Of a stretch of 64,000 bases of DNA, positions 22,357-32,880 are shown one piece after another. The stretch's first letter is position 1. Every line of letters starts with the position of its first letter. The notes beneath the pieces were generated by a model. It saw only the letters and a list, made by a program, of their open reading frames with translations. It was not told the origin of the DNA and did not search any database. The translations under genes were made by a program, and so were the position numbers. Source of the stretch: Lineus longissimus (Eukaryota > Nemertea > Pilidiophora > Heteronemertea > Lineidae); the NCBI RefSeq assembly GCF_910592395.1, contig NC_088317.1, forward strand, positions 11,964,001 to 12,028,000, given 5' to 3'.

Positions 22357-23489
22357 ATCATGTAGAGACTGATGAGAATTAATGATTGTAAGTTTTTGCT
22401 AGCAGTTCTCCGTGGCTCTTCTAATACACAAATGCGCTACAGCTGACAGTATTTTGAATTTCAGAGGATAGCCATCTTCTCTTCTACTTTGAGCAGTTAA
22501 AACAGCAAGAAGATCATTCTGCTTTAAAAATGCTTCAAAATGATATATCACACGCTATGGTTCTGGTCATTCTAAATTTTGGCATGAATCACTGAATCGG
22601 GTGTCCGGCGATGACGGCCATCTTGAATTTGTGATGGCAGCCATCTCTATTTTCATCTTGGGACGCGATAATAATAGTTTTATTCTCTCTCTTCATTTCA
22701 TTAGCTTCGATTTGATATATTACATGCCTTGGTACCGGTTATTCCTGTGTTCGGTAGTATTGGCGGCCATTTTGAAATTTTGGCGGCCATTTTGGATTTA
22801 TAAACTGTAACTGAAAATGGAAAATATGCGTCAGGGTCATGAACTATGTAAATATCACCCTAGGTTGTTTTTATTTTGTCAGGTGATTGTGTATGTTATC
22901 ACTGTAAGTGGAATAAATGCTGATAACCATTAAAATTATGCGAATTAGCTCATTAAATATGCAAATTAAGTTCAAAACTGGCGTCCAATCAAAAAATGGT
23001 GTGCGGCATCATCTTCGGCACGAAAAAATACTATGGTGTGCCAACTTTCATATCACAAACATGTTCGGTAACAAAATCAGAACAGTTTTCCTATCATTTT
23101 CAAGAAAAATAGGTGCCATAGGCCCTTTCCACCTGTAATGCATTTTCCATTGTATTTACCTAAGGCCGCGAGTTCACAAACGGCCTTAACTGCCAAACTT
23201 GTGAACCCCATAACTTCGGTTCTAGTCGACCAAACCTCAAAATTTAAAAAGGAGAAGAATTCTCTCAATTTACTCTTTTTAGAAAAATTCCAATAATGAA
23301 TGAATTATAAAGGCAAAATTTTGCCCTGTGGTTGCTAGTTTATATGATTTTCATCAAATTTGCTGTACTTTTCTCACAAATTTGGAATACAAGTTACATG
23401 GAACAAATGATCCGGCCTCATAGCGATCAGTGCAAAGAGCACTTTTATAGAGCAATGTAAGCAAATTTCTGAAATGAGAACTCTGTTAC
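22357..23489. other. Non-coding stretch downstream of the decayed transposase
   Basis: No gene is seen. It contains repeated GGCGGCCATTTTG motifs (22764-22795). No confident right terminus for the transposon was found. Confidence 0.4.
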
Positions 23490-23638
23490 CTTGGTTTAAT
23501 TGCACGTCCTGGCCAGGGGAACTCAGGAGCAGACAGAGACAGTTGAATAAGTCTTGAAATAGTTCCCAGTTTGTGACGGTTGTTTTCTTCAGAATATCAG
23601 TCATACAATCTAACACTCCGATGCATTCCTTATCAGAG
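23490..23638 (-). CDS. TTI1: TTI1 exon 2 (coding)
   Basis: Acceptor TTCTCTTCCAG ends at 23639 and the donor GTAACA follows 23490. The exon is 149 nt, enters in phase 2 and leaves one base. It encodes KECIGVLDCMTDILKKTTVT then NWELFQDLFNCLCLLLSS. Human TTI1 has the matching [20 protein letters not shown] then QELFSELSACLYSPSS. Confidence 0.9.
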
Positions 23639-23851
23639 CTGGAAGAGAAATTTTAAAATCTTTTTAAGTCAGGAAAGAAATCCAAGATGACTGTCTGGCC
23701 ACTATTACTATTAGATCGCAGAAACATCAACAGAGCAGCTGCCTCATAATCCCACCACACTAGCTCACATCACTGTAATATGAAATGAATTACGGAACCT
23801 GTCCCCAAGTGATAATGAATGATACACAGAGAACACAAGCCTTTTAATTAA

Positions 23852-24053
23852 ACCCTTTAAGGACTAAAGGTATTTTGACGATCATACCGGTCCGACATAT
23901 TTTGATGATCATACCGGTCCGACGAAGTTGCGCTAATAGAAAATGTACAGCAGGAACCAAGTTCTAACGTGTTCTCTATGCGAGATCAGGCCGTAACGAC
24001 AGAATTTGGTTGAGCACTCGCAGCAGTGCGAGATTAGTCCTTAAGTTAAAGGG
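23852..24053. mobile_element. 202-bp piggyBac-type MITE (TTAA)
   Basis: Flanked by TTAA (23848-23851, 24054-24057). The ends CCCTTTAAGGACTAA and (complemented) CCCTTTAACTTAAGGACTAA are inverted repeats. Inside, GATCATACCGGTCCGAC is doubled. Confidence 0.8.
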
Positions 24054-24057
24054 TTAA

Positions 24058-24356
24058 AAGAGGTCCAAAATAATAGCAATGATGAAGAAATAACGCCGCT
24101 GAAATTCTCACTGAAAACTGTGGTAAGTTTGTTGGCCAAAGTATGAGTCAAAAGTATATGCAAAAGCTTCAGATGGGCAAATAACATGACAAAGTTTCAT
24201 AGCAGAAGTGCGGAAATTAGTGGACACAAAGAAGAGCGCAGAGCATTAGGGGCACTACAAAATGCTCTACATGTATTTCAATGATACCCCTTTCGGAAAT
24301 GGTATTTACCAGACATACTTTTTGGGAGTTCCTAAGATGACCAAAGCTATTTCCCT
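24058..24356. other. Short non-coding spacer
   Basis: Nothing recognised between the TTAA MITE and the Helitron-like element. Confidence 0.4.
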
Positions 24357-24362
24357 AACAAG

Positions 24363-25892
24363 AGGCCCAAGGGCCTGGCACTCAGCTGAGTTAATATCAT
24401 TAATATCTTCCCGGTGTTCAGTTCATTATGCATGAAAATGGCATGCTCGATGGTATTTGATATCCTTTTGCGTTCACTACGGTACCAATGTTTTTGGTTG
24501 ACATAATTATGCCACTGTTCATTCCTCAATCCTGACCATAATTCGGGTGAAATCATCGTATGAAAATATTTACCGAAACATGAAGTTTATGCCATGAATG
24601 AGGATACTCATTGTCATAGCCTCGTTTACAAGTACGAAGTATTTTCCCGCGAATATTCAAAACTGCTTGGCTCCTTGCCAGTTAAATAACATGTGACTAT
24701 ACACAAAATAGAAAACTTTGATGGAAATTGTAAATCATTGTTTTACCTATCAGGGGAAACAAGCTGATGATGATCAAATAAATCATTCATGAGAAATCGT
24801 TTTGTTGCTGAAGCTTGCATGACGAAGTTAATGCTAAACCTTTTCTTGTGCTCTACTGCGCCACCGTAGTTTTCTATTTAGACCAGCGATGACGTCATTT
24901 CTGGTGATTCCCTACGTTGTCCAATGAGCGCTTTTTAAAATGTGCCATTTGGTATTGTACAAACAGAATGCCGTAGCTCCCTCAATTTCCAATCAATTTT
25001 TATGGGAGTGACATTATTGTATTGCTTAGAATGTCTACTTTTTACTCATGAAAGAATCGTAGAACTAAAACTTAATAGGCGAACAGAATCATGCCAATTC
25101 ACTGCACATACTGTGGGAATTCTCCACTTCAAAATACATCGGCGATGTCATCGCGAACAGAGCATGCACTTCCGATATCGTTTTCACAGAAATGTGGCCA
25201 AATTTTCAAGAACTAATTTCTGAAAGTAGTCCCTAACGACCTTATGACTACCACTGAAACGAACTAGTGATAATATCGCCTACCAGACTACTACTTTTTA
25301 AGCAGAAAATTGGGTACTTGAGTGTCATTGAGCTCCAGGCGTAAACAACATGCCGCCATTTTGTCTCCGCTTCGGTATTTCGTACGCCGCTTATAATGCA
25401 CCTTCTCAATTAAAACCAACATAATAAGGCCTTACATCGTTGATTGAATAGGAACACCACACAAAACACAATAAAGTGGGGGTACAATCGATTACGAAGC
25501 TGAAGTGAACAGTGATTTATTCCTGGAGCTACTGCTTTTGTTGTGTAGCTGCCATGTTTTGAAAACTGGCAAATAGGAGACTTCATTGATGGCTGACGTC
25601 ATCGGGCGGGAATTTGAATCGGCAGAAATAATTAAAAGGCAGGTAGCGCCCTCTCCTGTTAAAATTTTGAACTTTTTCAAGAATTTTATCTTAATATTAG
25701 AGCATATTTCGACTAATTCTGCTGCTCCTAGGCCGATATAGGCCAGTTTCCTTCATGCACTCTCGCTCGCAGGAAGTAGGTCGAATGGCGACAAATTTTG
25801 TTTTGAAAGTAGAGTTTGATCAGAAGTATCCAGAAATGCAAAATTGAAGTCTCTAGGTCTTACGGTTACAAAATGTGCACCATGGGTTTAAC

Positions 25893-25926
<34 letters not shown>

Positions 25927-25993
25927 ATGGACAGACGGACGCCACTGAACAACTTATTTGACAAGCTCGGCTGACTTAGTCAGCTGAGCTAAA
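24363..25993 (+). mobile_element. Helitron-like non-autonomous element, copy c
   Basis: The 5' hairpin is AGGCCCAAGGGCCT (24363-24376), followed by GGCACTCAGCTGAG. The 3' end has (GGAT)n (about 25894-25930), then the hairpin AGCTCGGCTGAC-TTA-GTCAGCTGAGCT (25964-25990) and CTAA. Relative to copies a and b, the CACCTG core has become CAGCTG at both ends, keeping 5'/3' complementarity. The interior has no gene. Confidence 0.55.
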
Positions 25994-26744
25994 AAAGATT
26001 TGGCAAATTCCAAGACCATCATGTATACATTTCAGCGCCTCTTGGTTAAGTGCCAGATTCAATCTATAGAAAATAATGGCTCTCTTATTCGCACAAACAT
26101 GGCAGATGGTTGGATCTAATTTTAAAGTTGAACATGTTCTTGCCCCTCAAGTTTCTGTATCGAACACCGCTCACGATGATATCAGGCTTACAAAGATACG
26201 GTAAAATCCCTTAGTTAAAAACGCTTTTGTCACATTGTACAAGTGTATCTATGGCAACCCAAAGCGGAATTTATTCAAGACTTTAGAATTACCATTCAAG
26301 AAGTTAAATATAAGTTCAAGAAGGAAATATATGTTCAAGACTAAAATATGTTCAACCTTGAATCAAATGTTTTCAACCTTGAATAAAATATGTTCAACCT
26401 TGAATAAAATATGTTCAACCTTGAATAAAATATGTCCAACCTTGAACAAAATATATTCAACCTTGAACAAAATATATTCAAGACTCACGTGACCATATTC
26501 AAGACGCACGTGACCACAAAATTGATGACGTAGAGCGTAGAATCTGTGGCACTTCTGATGCGTTCTGTTTCACGACATGATTGATTGCCTGTATAGCCTA
26601 AACACTCAAACATGTCAAAAGACAACAAGAATCCGATACAGTGGTGTCGGCCTTAAGAATGAAAGGTGAGAGGCATTGCGCATTTTGAACCTATAATTTG
26701 CCTGATATGTCTGTGAAACATGTATCGACTCTGACATTCACTCG

Positions 26745-29372
26745 ATACCGCATCATGACAAAGTTATCAGAGCTAAGGACATGCCGTGGTTCTCCAGTAG
26801 GATTAAGAAAGCTGTAAATAGACGGGACAAAATGTATAGGAAACTTGTAAGGAACAATAGTATTGGCAATTTTGCTCGATACAAAGATTGTGCTAAGTGT
26901 GTGTCTGACCTAGTTACTTCAGCTAAGAAGACATTTCATGAAAATGTATGTAAGTCTCTTGATACCAGTTCGTCCAGCAGCAAAAACTATTGGCATATTA
27001 TTAAGCAACTGCTCGGTAAAAAGTTTGCCTCTGGTATCCCATGTATTGTTCACAATGATAATATGTATGTTTCCCAGCAGGAAAAGTGCCAGCTATTCTT
27101 GGAACAGTTTATGGTCAAATTTCATCATGACCACAATGAGGTCTTGTCCCCTGTTTTCCCTGCAAGGACAATGGCATCAATTAGTGACCTGAGGACCACT
27201 GAACTCGAGGTCAGAAAACTTCTATTGGACTTGGACGTCTCAAAACAAGGCGGCGTCGATGGTGTAACAAATAAAATGCTCAAACTTGTAGCTTCTTCTC
27301 TTGCAAAACCACTGTCTGAGTTATTTAATGTCCTCCTACAGCATGGCAGTTTTCCTGATTGTTGGAAATTAGGCATCATAGTGCCGATCTATAAGAATAA
27401 AGGGAGTAAGTCATGTCCTTCTAATTACCGTCCTGTTACCCTGCTAAACTCCATGTCTAAGTTGTTTGAAAAGGTTGTGTACTCATCTATGTATGATCAT
27501 TTGCAGCTCAATGAGCTTTTATTCAAACGTCAATCTGGCTTTCTTCCTGGTCATAGTACTGATAAGCAGCTTCTAAGTATTGTAAATATGATTCTTTCAA
27601 ATTCTGAAAATGGTATGGAAACTAGAGGGGTTTTTCTTGATATTGCGGGGGCCTTTGATGCTGTTCCGCATTTTCTTCTCCTTCAAAAGCTTAAGGCCTA
27701 TGGTATAAGGGGAAAACTTCTTGAACTGCTCAGGTCGTACCTTTCAAACCGCAAGGTTAAGGTAAAGATCGAAAGTTCTTCTTCGGATCTGAGCCCGACA
27801 GGTTATATTAATAGTGGTGTTCCACAGGGTTCTATACTTGGCCCGCTCCTCTTCTTATTGTATATTAATGATCTAAGTGATGTTGTTAAAAATTGTATCT
27901 TGTATCTTTATGCTGATGACAGTTCTTTATTTCTCCCGGCCTTGCCGAATTCCACTGACGAAACCCATAATCTTATTCAAAATGACCTTCACAATTTGTC
28001 AGTTTGGTCGGATGTGTGGAAACTTGATTTTAAAGCGTCAAAAAGCAAAGAGGTCATATTTCACTCTCCTCGTAAAACTATCAATAACCATCCACCTCTG
28101 TCTTTGGGTACGGGAGTTATTCCAAGGGGCGCATTCCATAAGCACCTTGGTGTTACACTTGATGAGTGTTTGACTTTTAGCATGCATATCAACAATATTG
28201 TAGTAAAATGTAACAACATGTTAAATCCACTGAATGCTTTGAAGTTTACCAATCAATCAAGGCATCTTGAACGCATGTATCTATCATTTATATTACCTCA
28301 TCTTGAATATGGATCTATTATATTTGACTTTACCAATCAGGGTCTACTTTCTCAATTAGATAAAATCCATTATAGGGGTGCCATTATAGTCAGTGGTTGT
28401 ATTCATGGGACTAACACCCAAAAGGTTTTAAAATGTTTGGATTGGATGTCACTTTCTGCTCGGCGTAGGGAAAAAAGATTGGTGCTTATGTATGAGGTAC
28501 AACACAATTTGGTACCATGTTATGTCAATGAAATCTTTGACATTTATCGTAATCGGGCGCCTCCTGGCCGTTTAAGGACTCAGCGAGACTATGTACTTCC
28601 CCCTAGATCATCTGCAAGATTTAGCAAGTCAACTGTGCCATGTGTAATTAGAGATTGGGAGTCTGTGCCTGTCAATATAAAAAACTGCTTCTCAAGAAAC
28701 TCATTTAAATACAATATCCGAATTTTTCTGAGAGGTAAACATAACCTTCTTACTTCTACAAAATTGGCTCTTACTCGTAAAAATGAACTTTCACTCAATA
28801 GGACAAGGTGTGACTTAGTTTTTCGGTGTCACTTTTATTCCCACAATTTTACCAACGTTTTAAGTCCATCTTGTGATTGCGGGGCTCACTCCCAATCTAC
28901 TAAACACCTTCTCTTTAATTGCCCTTTATTAAATGATTTACGTAACGATTTCTTGAATGATCCTGGTTTGCTGCCACACCTTACTTCTGTTAGGTTTTTC
29001 AATCTTCGTGTTGATGAGAGGCTCCATTTTTTTCTTAATGGTCAATTTTCATTGGACCTTACTTCAAACAGGCTTGTTGTAGAAAAAACAGCCACTTTTC
29101 TCAGTAATATTATCGCCTTTTCTGGTAACTAGTGCCAGATCAATTGAACCCCTCATCAATCACTACCTTTGTACAAACTATAACTATTTGTGTTACTTTA
29201 CCTTTACTTGCATCCCTTTCTTTCCATTCAAAGTACCTTATCTTGATTCAACTTGTTCTTTGTATACCATTGTAACCAGGGCTATTAATGCTTTCAGCCT
29301 AAGCCCTGGCAATTGTCTCAATATGTAATTTTGTTTATTTGGATTTAATAAATAATAATAATAATAATAATA
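26745..29372 (+). mobile_element. 5'-truncated non-LTR retrotransposon (LINE)
   Basis: An 11-bp direct repeat ACATTCACTCG flanks the insertion (26734-26744 and 29373-29383). The 3' end is an (AAT)n run, as in CR1/Jockey-like LINEs. The 5' end is cut just before the reverse transcriptase domain, so no endonuclease domain remains. Confidence 0.85.
26781..29132 (+). CDS. LINE ORF2 fragment: reverse transcriptase
   Basis: The open frame is intact for 783 codons. It opens with the linker typical after the endonuclease domain (PWFSSRIKKAVNRRDKMYRK). The reverse transcriptase palm motifs are FLDIAGAFDAV (catalytic Asp287) and YADD (377-380), with GVPQGSILGPLLFLLYIND between them and NYRPVTLLNSMSKLFEKVV upstream. 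The C-terminus has a Cys-His motif, CDCGAHSQSTKHLLFNC, as in Jockey/CR1-like elements. No RNase H domain is seen. It copies element RNA into the chromosome by target-primed reverse transcription. The unbroken frame and well-matched target repeats suggest a recent insertion, although the lost endonuclease makes this copy non-autonomous. Confidence 0.85.
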   Translation: MPWFSSRIKKAVNRRDKMYRKLVRNNSIGNFARYKDCAKCVSDLVTSAKKTFHENVCKSLDTSSSSSKNYWHIIKQLLGKKFASGIPCIVHNDNMYVSQQEKCQLFLEQFMVKFHHDHNEVLSPVFPARTMASISDLRTTELEVRKLLLDLDVSKQGGVDGVTNKMLKLVASSLAKPLSELFNVLLQHGSFPDCWKLGIIVPIYKNKGSKSCPSNYRPVTLLNSMSKLFEKVVYSSMYDHLQLNELLFKRQSGFLPGHSTDKQLLSIVNMILSNSENGMETRGVFLDIAGAFDAVPHFLLLQKLKAYGIRGKLLELLRSYLSNRKVKVKIESSSSDLSPTGYINSGVPQGSILGPLLFLLYINDLSDVVKNCILYLYADDSSLFLPALPNSTDETHNLIQNDLHNLSVWSDVWKLDFKASKSKEVIFHSPRKTINNHPPLSLGTGVIPRGAFHKHLGVTLDECLTFSMHINNIVVKCNNMLNPLNALKFTNQSRHLERMYLSFILPHLEYGSIIFDFTNQGLLSQLDKIHYRGAIIVSGCIHGTNTQKVLKCLDWMSLSARRREKRLVLMYEVQHNLVPCYVNEIFDIYRNRAPPGRLRTQRDYVLPPRSSARFSKSTVPCVIRDWESVPVNIKNCFSRNSFKYNIRIFLRGKHNLLTSTKLALTRKNELSLNRTRCDLVFRCHFYSHNFTNVLSPSCDCGAHSQSTKHLLFNCPLLNDLRNDFLNDPGLLPHLTSVRFFNLRVDERLHFFLNGQFSLDLTSNRLVVEKTATFLSNIIAFSGN

Positions 29373-29958
29373 ACATTCACTCGGCATCCATGTCATGATG
29401 TGTCGGATTACAGTACACGTCAGGTGTAGGCGGCTAGGTACGTGTACAACCATGTGTCAAAACCTCGTGCGAACAATTCGAGCTCCGAAACGCAACACAA
29501 GTACCATGGGTTCGGGAAAGTCCGGACGCGGGTTCGGGAAAGTCCGTAAAGCATCAAAACATGAGCAACTACGTCATCAATTTAGTGGTCACGTGCGTCT
29601 TGAATATGGTCACGTGAGTCTTGAATATATTTTGTTCAAGGTTGAATATATTTTGTTCAAGGTTTGACATATTTTATTCAAGGTTGAACATATTTTATTC
29701 AAGGTTGAACACATTTTATTCAAGGTTGAAAACATTTGATTCAAGGTTGAACATATTTTAGTCCTGAACATATATTTCCTTCTTGAACTTATATTCAACT
29801 TCTTGAATGGTAATTCTAAAGTCTTGAATAAATTCCGCTTTGGCTTGCCATATGTATCTTTGCAAATTTTACCACTTTCAGAAAAACCCTCGTGAAAATC
29901 AATGATTTTACATGTAGTTATGGTTTTTACGGTATTTAAATTCAGTTTCAATACTTAC

Positions 29959-30149
29959 AGAGATGATGAACTCTTCAGAGCAAGTCTCAAAGGGAACAAC
30001 ACATATTCCTGAAGCTGTTGTAAGGCCTGAACACTTAAATCCTTCAATGTAGCATCAAGCCTGGCAATATTCTCAGGGGTTGGTTCTTTTATCAGAGGGA
30101 TGCACACTGGCTTCAGCTTCTCAAACACTTCTTTAGTTGCAGGCTCCAT
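29959..30149 (-). CDS. TTI1: TTI1 exon 1 (start of coding), TELO2-interacting protein 1
   Basis: TTI1 is a HEAT-repeat scaffold of the TTT (TELO2-TTI1-TTI2) complex, which works with HSP90 to fold and stabilise PIKK kinases (ATM, ATR, mTOR, DNA-PKcs, SMG1). Coding starts at the ATG at 30149 (MEPATKEVFEKLKPVCIPL). LQQLQEYVLFPLRLALK matches the human TTI1 N-terminus (ELQQYILFPLRFTLK). An acceptor (CTACTTTCAG) lies nine bases before the ATG, so a 5'-UTR exon exists upstream. The donor GTAAGT is at 29958. The seven visible exons total 947 nt in consistent phase and reach about residue 315 of the ~1090 expected. They spread over 25 kb because of transposon-filled introns. No stops or frameshifts were seen in the exons, so the gene appears functional. 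Confidence 0.9.
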
Positions 30150-30297
30150 CTTGGGAGGCTGAAAGTAGAATTCAAAACATATGAAGGAGAGTCACCAATC
30201 CATAAAACCATAAACTTTTTACCTTGAGATAGTTTTGGCCCCCTAGTAGCTAAGTCGAGAATCATATTGGACTAAAATTCGGCGTCCGAGGTCATCT

Positions 30298-30930
30298 CAG
30301 GGCTGCTTACCCTTACTTTTTTTAAGTGGGTCAACTTTTAAAAAATGTGTATTTCCCCAAATTTTTGTGTACAATTTTCTGCAATCCCAAATAATATGTG
30401 TATGATTGTCATTAAAATGTGTACAAATTTTCAAAAGTAAATTCCACAAGCACATGAGCGCATTTTCGTCGGGCGCCAGAGCTACTGCCTTCAGCATGTT
30501 CAGCCATTTTCAATGAATGAAGAAGTCTCGCTCAATCGCAGTGTAAAATGTATTGTACTAGTGTATTGATAGGATCTATAGCGAGAGCGAGACTATCGTC
30601 TGCAACAGTTATAGTTCGTCTGTCTATCCAGAGGTGTCACTACTATATGTGCCATCTAAAGTGCGCAAGATAATGTGGATGTCGGGTCCGTTTTCACATA
30701 TTGTGCGCCCCGGGGGTGGAGCTGTATAGTTTTCTATCGGGGAATGAATAACGTACAAAACACAGAGAAAACATTCAAGTTAAGACCATTTTTATTCGTA
30801 TTTTACAATTAATTTCAGCGTATTTTTGAAAGGAAAAATTGTGTACAATGAGAAGCAAAAATCATACAACGTACAAAATGGTTTTTTTGGCGTACAAAAT
30901 ACGGGATTTCCGTACAGGTACGCAGCCCTG
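30298..30930. mobile_element. CAGGG-type TIR element in the 302-bp repeat
   Basis: Ends CAGGGCTGC and GCAGCCCTG are flanked by TCATCT on both sides (30292-30297 and 30931-30936). Homologous repeat units read GAGGTCANCTGACCTAG without interruption, giving an empty site. The ends resemble hAT-type termini, but only a 6-bp duplication is visible. The interior has inverted GTGTACAAAATT-like motifs near both ends and no transposase. Confidence 0.75.
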
Positions 30931-31470
30931 TCATCTGACCTAGAGGGTCATGTGTACCAAGTTTTAACGTCTAAGAAACACGTTTCACGTCTAAGAAACA
31001 TGCCTTTGTTAGTGTTACACTCAAACGGCCAATTATCTTAGCCATTTGACCTTGAAAAGTAGGTCATATCAAAAACTCATAAGACATGAGATGTATCCTT
31101 GCTTGGAGTACCTACCAATACCATAAAAATATCATCGAAAACAGTTACTAATAAGCGAGATACTGCACTTTTCAGTTTTGGCCCCCTGGTGGCCTAGTCG
31201 AGAATCAGATCAAACCGAAATTTGACATGAGATGTTATCTGACGTAGGGGATTATGTGTACTAAGTTTCAAGTGCATAGCTTGAGTGGTTGAGAAACATG
31301 CTATAGTTACAATCAAATGGCCAATTTACGTCTATTCAGACCTCTGCAACCTTGAGAAGTAGGTCAAATCAAGACAAAAGCCTGTAAGATATGTGATGAC
31401 GCTTCCTTGCTCGAAATACCTACCATAAAAATATTATCAAAAAAAAGTCACCAATAAGTGAAATAAAGTA

Positions 31471-32044
31471 GAAATCGCGTAACTCGACGCTGAATATTAA
31501 ACCCGTCACTGTGCACAATTCGGCACCTGCCAGAAAGTCCCAATTTCATACAACTTTAATTCCATTTAACATTAACAATATGCATCCAAGTCGTCATTCA
31601 TAAGTCGTCATTTCACATAAGTCGGCACTAACGTCCCATATAATAGAAATGTAAGTAAAATTATGCCTGTAACTCGTCACTGCCGGAAAATGATTCGTTG
31701 GAGGCAGTAAGACTGTAGTGCCGCGTGCACACTAGATAGTGCAGTGTGAAAGCATGATGCCAATGGACATCAGTCGTCAGTTCACCGAATCCCGCACAGC
31801 TACTACATGTACACCAAATCTCCCGCCCATTGTGTATTATGTACACATTTCACAAGGTTGTTGTTCTCTAAAGATGGCGTCAAATGAGCTGGGCACGAGC
31901 GGGAAACGCAAGTTGGCAAGTAAAACGTAGAAGGAGAAGTACAAATTATATGTAAGTCGTCATTATGACGAGTTATCTTTACTCTGCCTTCTTGTAATTC
32001 GTCATAAAAAGCTCCGTCCCGAAGGTGCTGAGTTACGCGAGTTC
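31471..32044. mobile_element. TA-flanked element with repeated AGTCGTCA motifs
   Basis: Ends GAAATCGCGTAACTC and (complemented) GAACTCGCGTAACTC are flanked by TA (31469-31470, 32045-32046). About ten copies of A[AG]TCGTCA or its complement lie inside. A short frame at 31739-31930 has no recognisable product. Confidence 0.7.
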
Positions 32045-32280
32045 TATGTACATATTGTACTTTTTACCTTTTTTTAGTTTTGGCCCCCTGGTGGCCAAGT
32101 TGAGAATCAGATCAGACAGGAATTTGGTGTCGGAGGTTGATGTAGGGAGTCATGTGTACCAAATTTCAAGTTCATAGCTTTAGCTGTAAAGAAATATGCC
32201 ATAATAGTTACATTCAAAACAACCAATTTAGGCCATTTGACTTCTGTGACCTTGAAAATTAGGTCAGATCAAAGACCTGG

Positions 32281-32497
32281 GCCAAGTTCCTGAAATAGGG
32301 CTAGACTTAGCGTGGCGCTACCACAAGCACCACGCTAGCCAGTGATAGCTGGCGTGGCGCTAGATAATGGTTCCAGCATCAGCGTTAGGCCCAGCGTTAG
32401 GTAGCGCTGGGCTTGCCGATTAGCAGGACTTGGCGCTGGTTGCTAGGGATTTTGATCATGTGACAGGAGGTAGGGTCCCCATCTTTGTAAATTCAAG
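32281..32497 (+). repeat. Probable Harbinger-type 5' end
   Basis: Beginning GGGCCAAGTTCCTGAAATAG, then repeated inverted motifs around GCGTGGCGCTA and GCGTTAGG. This resembles the GC-rich inverted motifs found next to Harbinger termini, and it directly precedes a Myb/SANT start codon. Assignment is inference. Confidence 0.45.
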
Positions 32498-32668
32498 ATG
32501 GCAGCCATGGAGGCAAAAAATGATACCAAAAAAGTTAGATTGCCAAATTTTAGTCAAGCCGAGATGGTCACACTAACCCAATACGCAATAGAAGAACTTT
32601 CAAGCCTCAGGGCCAAGTTTGGGCCACTCATCAGTATCGATACCTTGGGGCAAATCGAAATGCATTGA
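32498..32668 (+). pseudogene. N-terminal fragment of a Harbinger-type Myb/SANT protein
   Basis: The open frame starts at the ATG at 32498 and reads VRLPNFSQAEMVTLTQYAIE then ELSSLRAKFGPLISID. This is the usual first segment of the Myb/SANT-like proteins of Harbinger elements (PNFS..E...L...V......GKF). At about 32639 it runs into the unrelated tandemly duplicated sequence and stops at 32666-32668. The matching C-terminal piece is at 36721-36889. The middle of the DNA-binding domain is missing. Confidence 0.6.
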
Positions 32669-32880
32669 ACAACAAGCTGCATCGCTGCCAGAGATTATTT
32701 TTCTCTTTCCGCGAAGAAATCGTGCTTTGAACTGGCAAAATTCCGCAAAAGATTTTCCGTCTGCTAACTTTTCCGTAGTTTCAAGCGCACCAACATGATC
32801 GGTCCAGGGCTGCCCGTTTCGACGACGATTTCGTCAATATCATGGGGTGTGACAATATGTCGATGGTCTGGTTCCATTAT

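Larger units (their letters stand above)
26196..29935. mobile_element. Foldback element with 21-bp tandem repeats, split by a LINE
   Basis: The inverted arms (about 26235-26535 and 29567-29860) consist largely of a 21-bp unit, TTCAACCTTGAATAAAATATG, repeated 6-7 times. A shared outer block contains CCAAAGCGGAATTTATTCAA. Arm identity ends at TTGATGACGTAG. Weak outermost complementarity (ATACGGTAAAA against TTTTACGGTAT) suggests ends near 26196 and 29935. The loop contains a later LINE insertion. Small frames in each arm are products of the repeat. The right end lies only ~24 bp from the TTI1 exon 1 donor. Confidence 0.7.
30225..32280 (-). repeat. 302-bp-type repeat block with two insertions
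   Basis: The complement of the repeat tandemly arrayed at 63061-64000 is present here in about two to three diverged units. Landmarks are GGCCCCCTGGTGGC near 30239, 31178 and 32083, and GACCTTGAAAAGTAGGTCA. One unit is split by the element at 30298-30930 and another by the element at 31471-32044. Confidence 0.65.

Noticed and set aside
16455-23143. CAGGTGGAAAG inverted pair as the ends of the decayed transposase element
   Set aside because: Only ~11 bases match and no target duplication is seen; a chance match cannot be excluded.
26235-26492. 85-codon frame with repeated CSTLNKI
   Set aside because: Translation of the 21-bp tandem repeat in a foldback arm; the complementary arm gives the same peptide.
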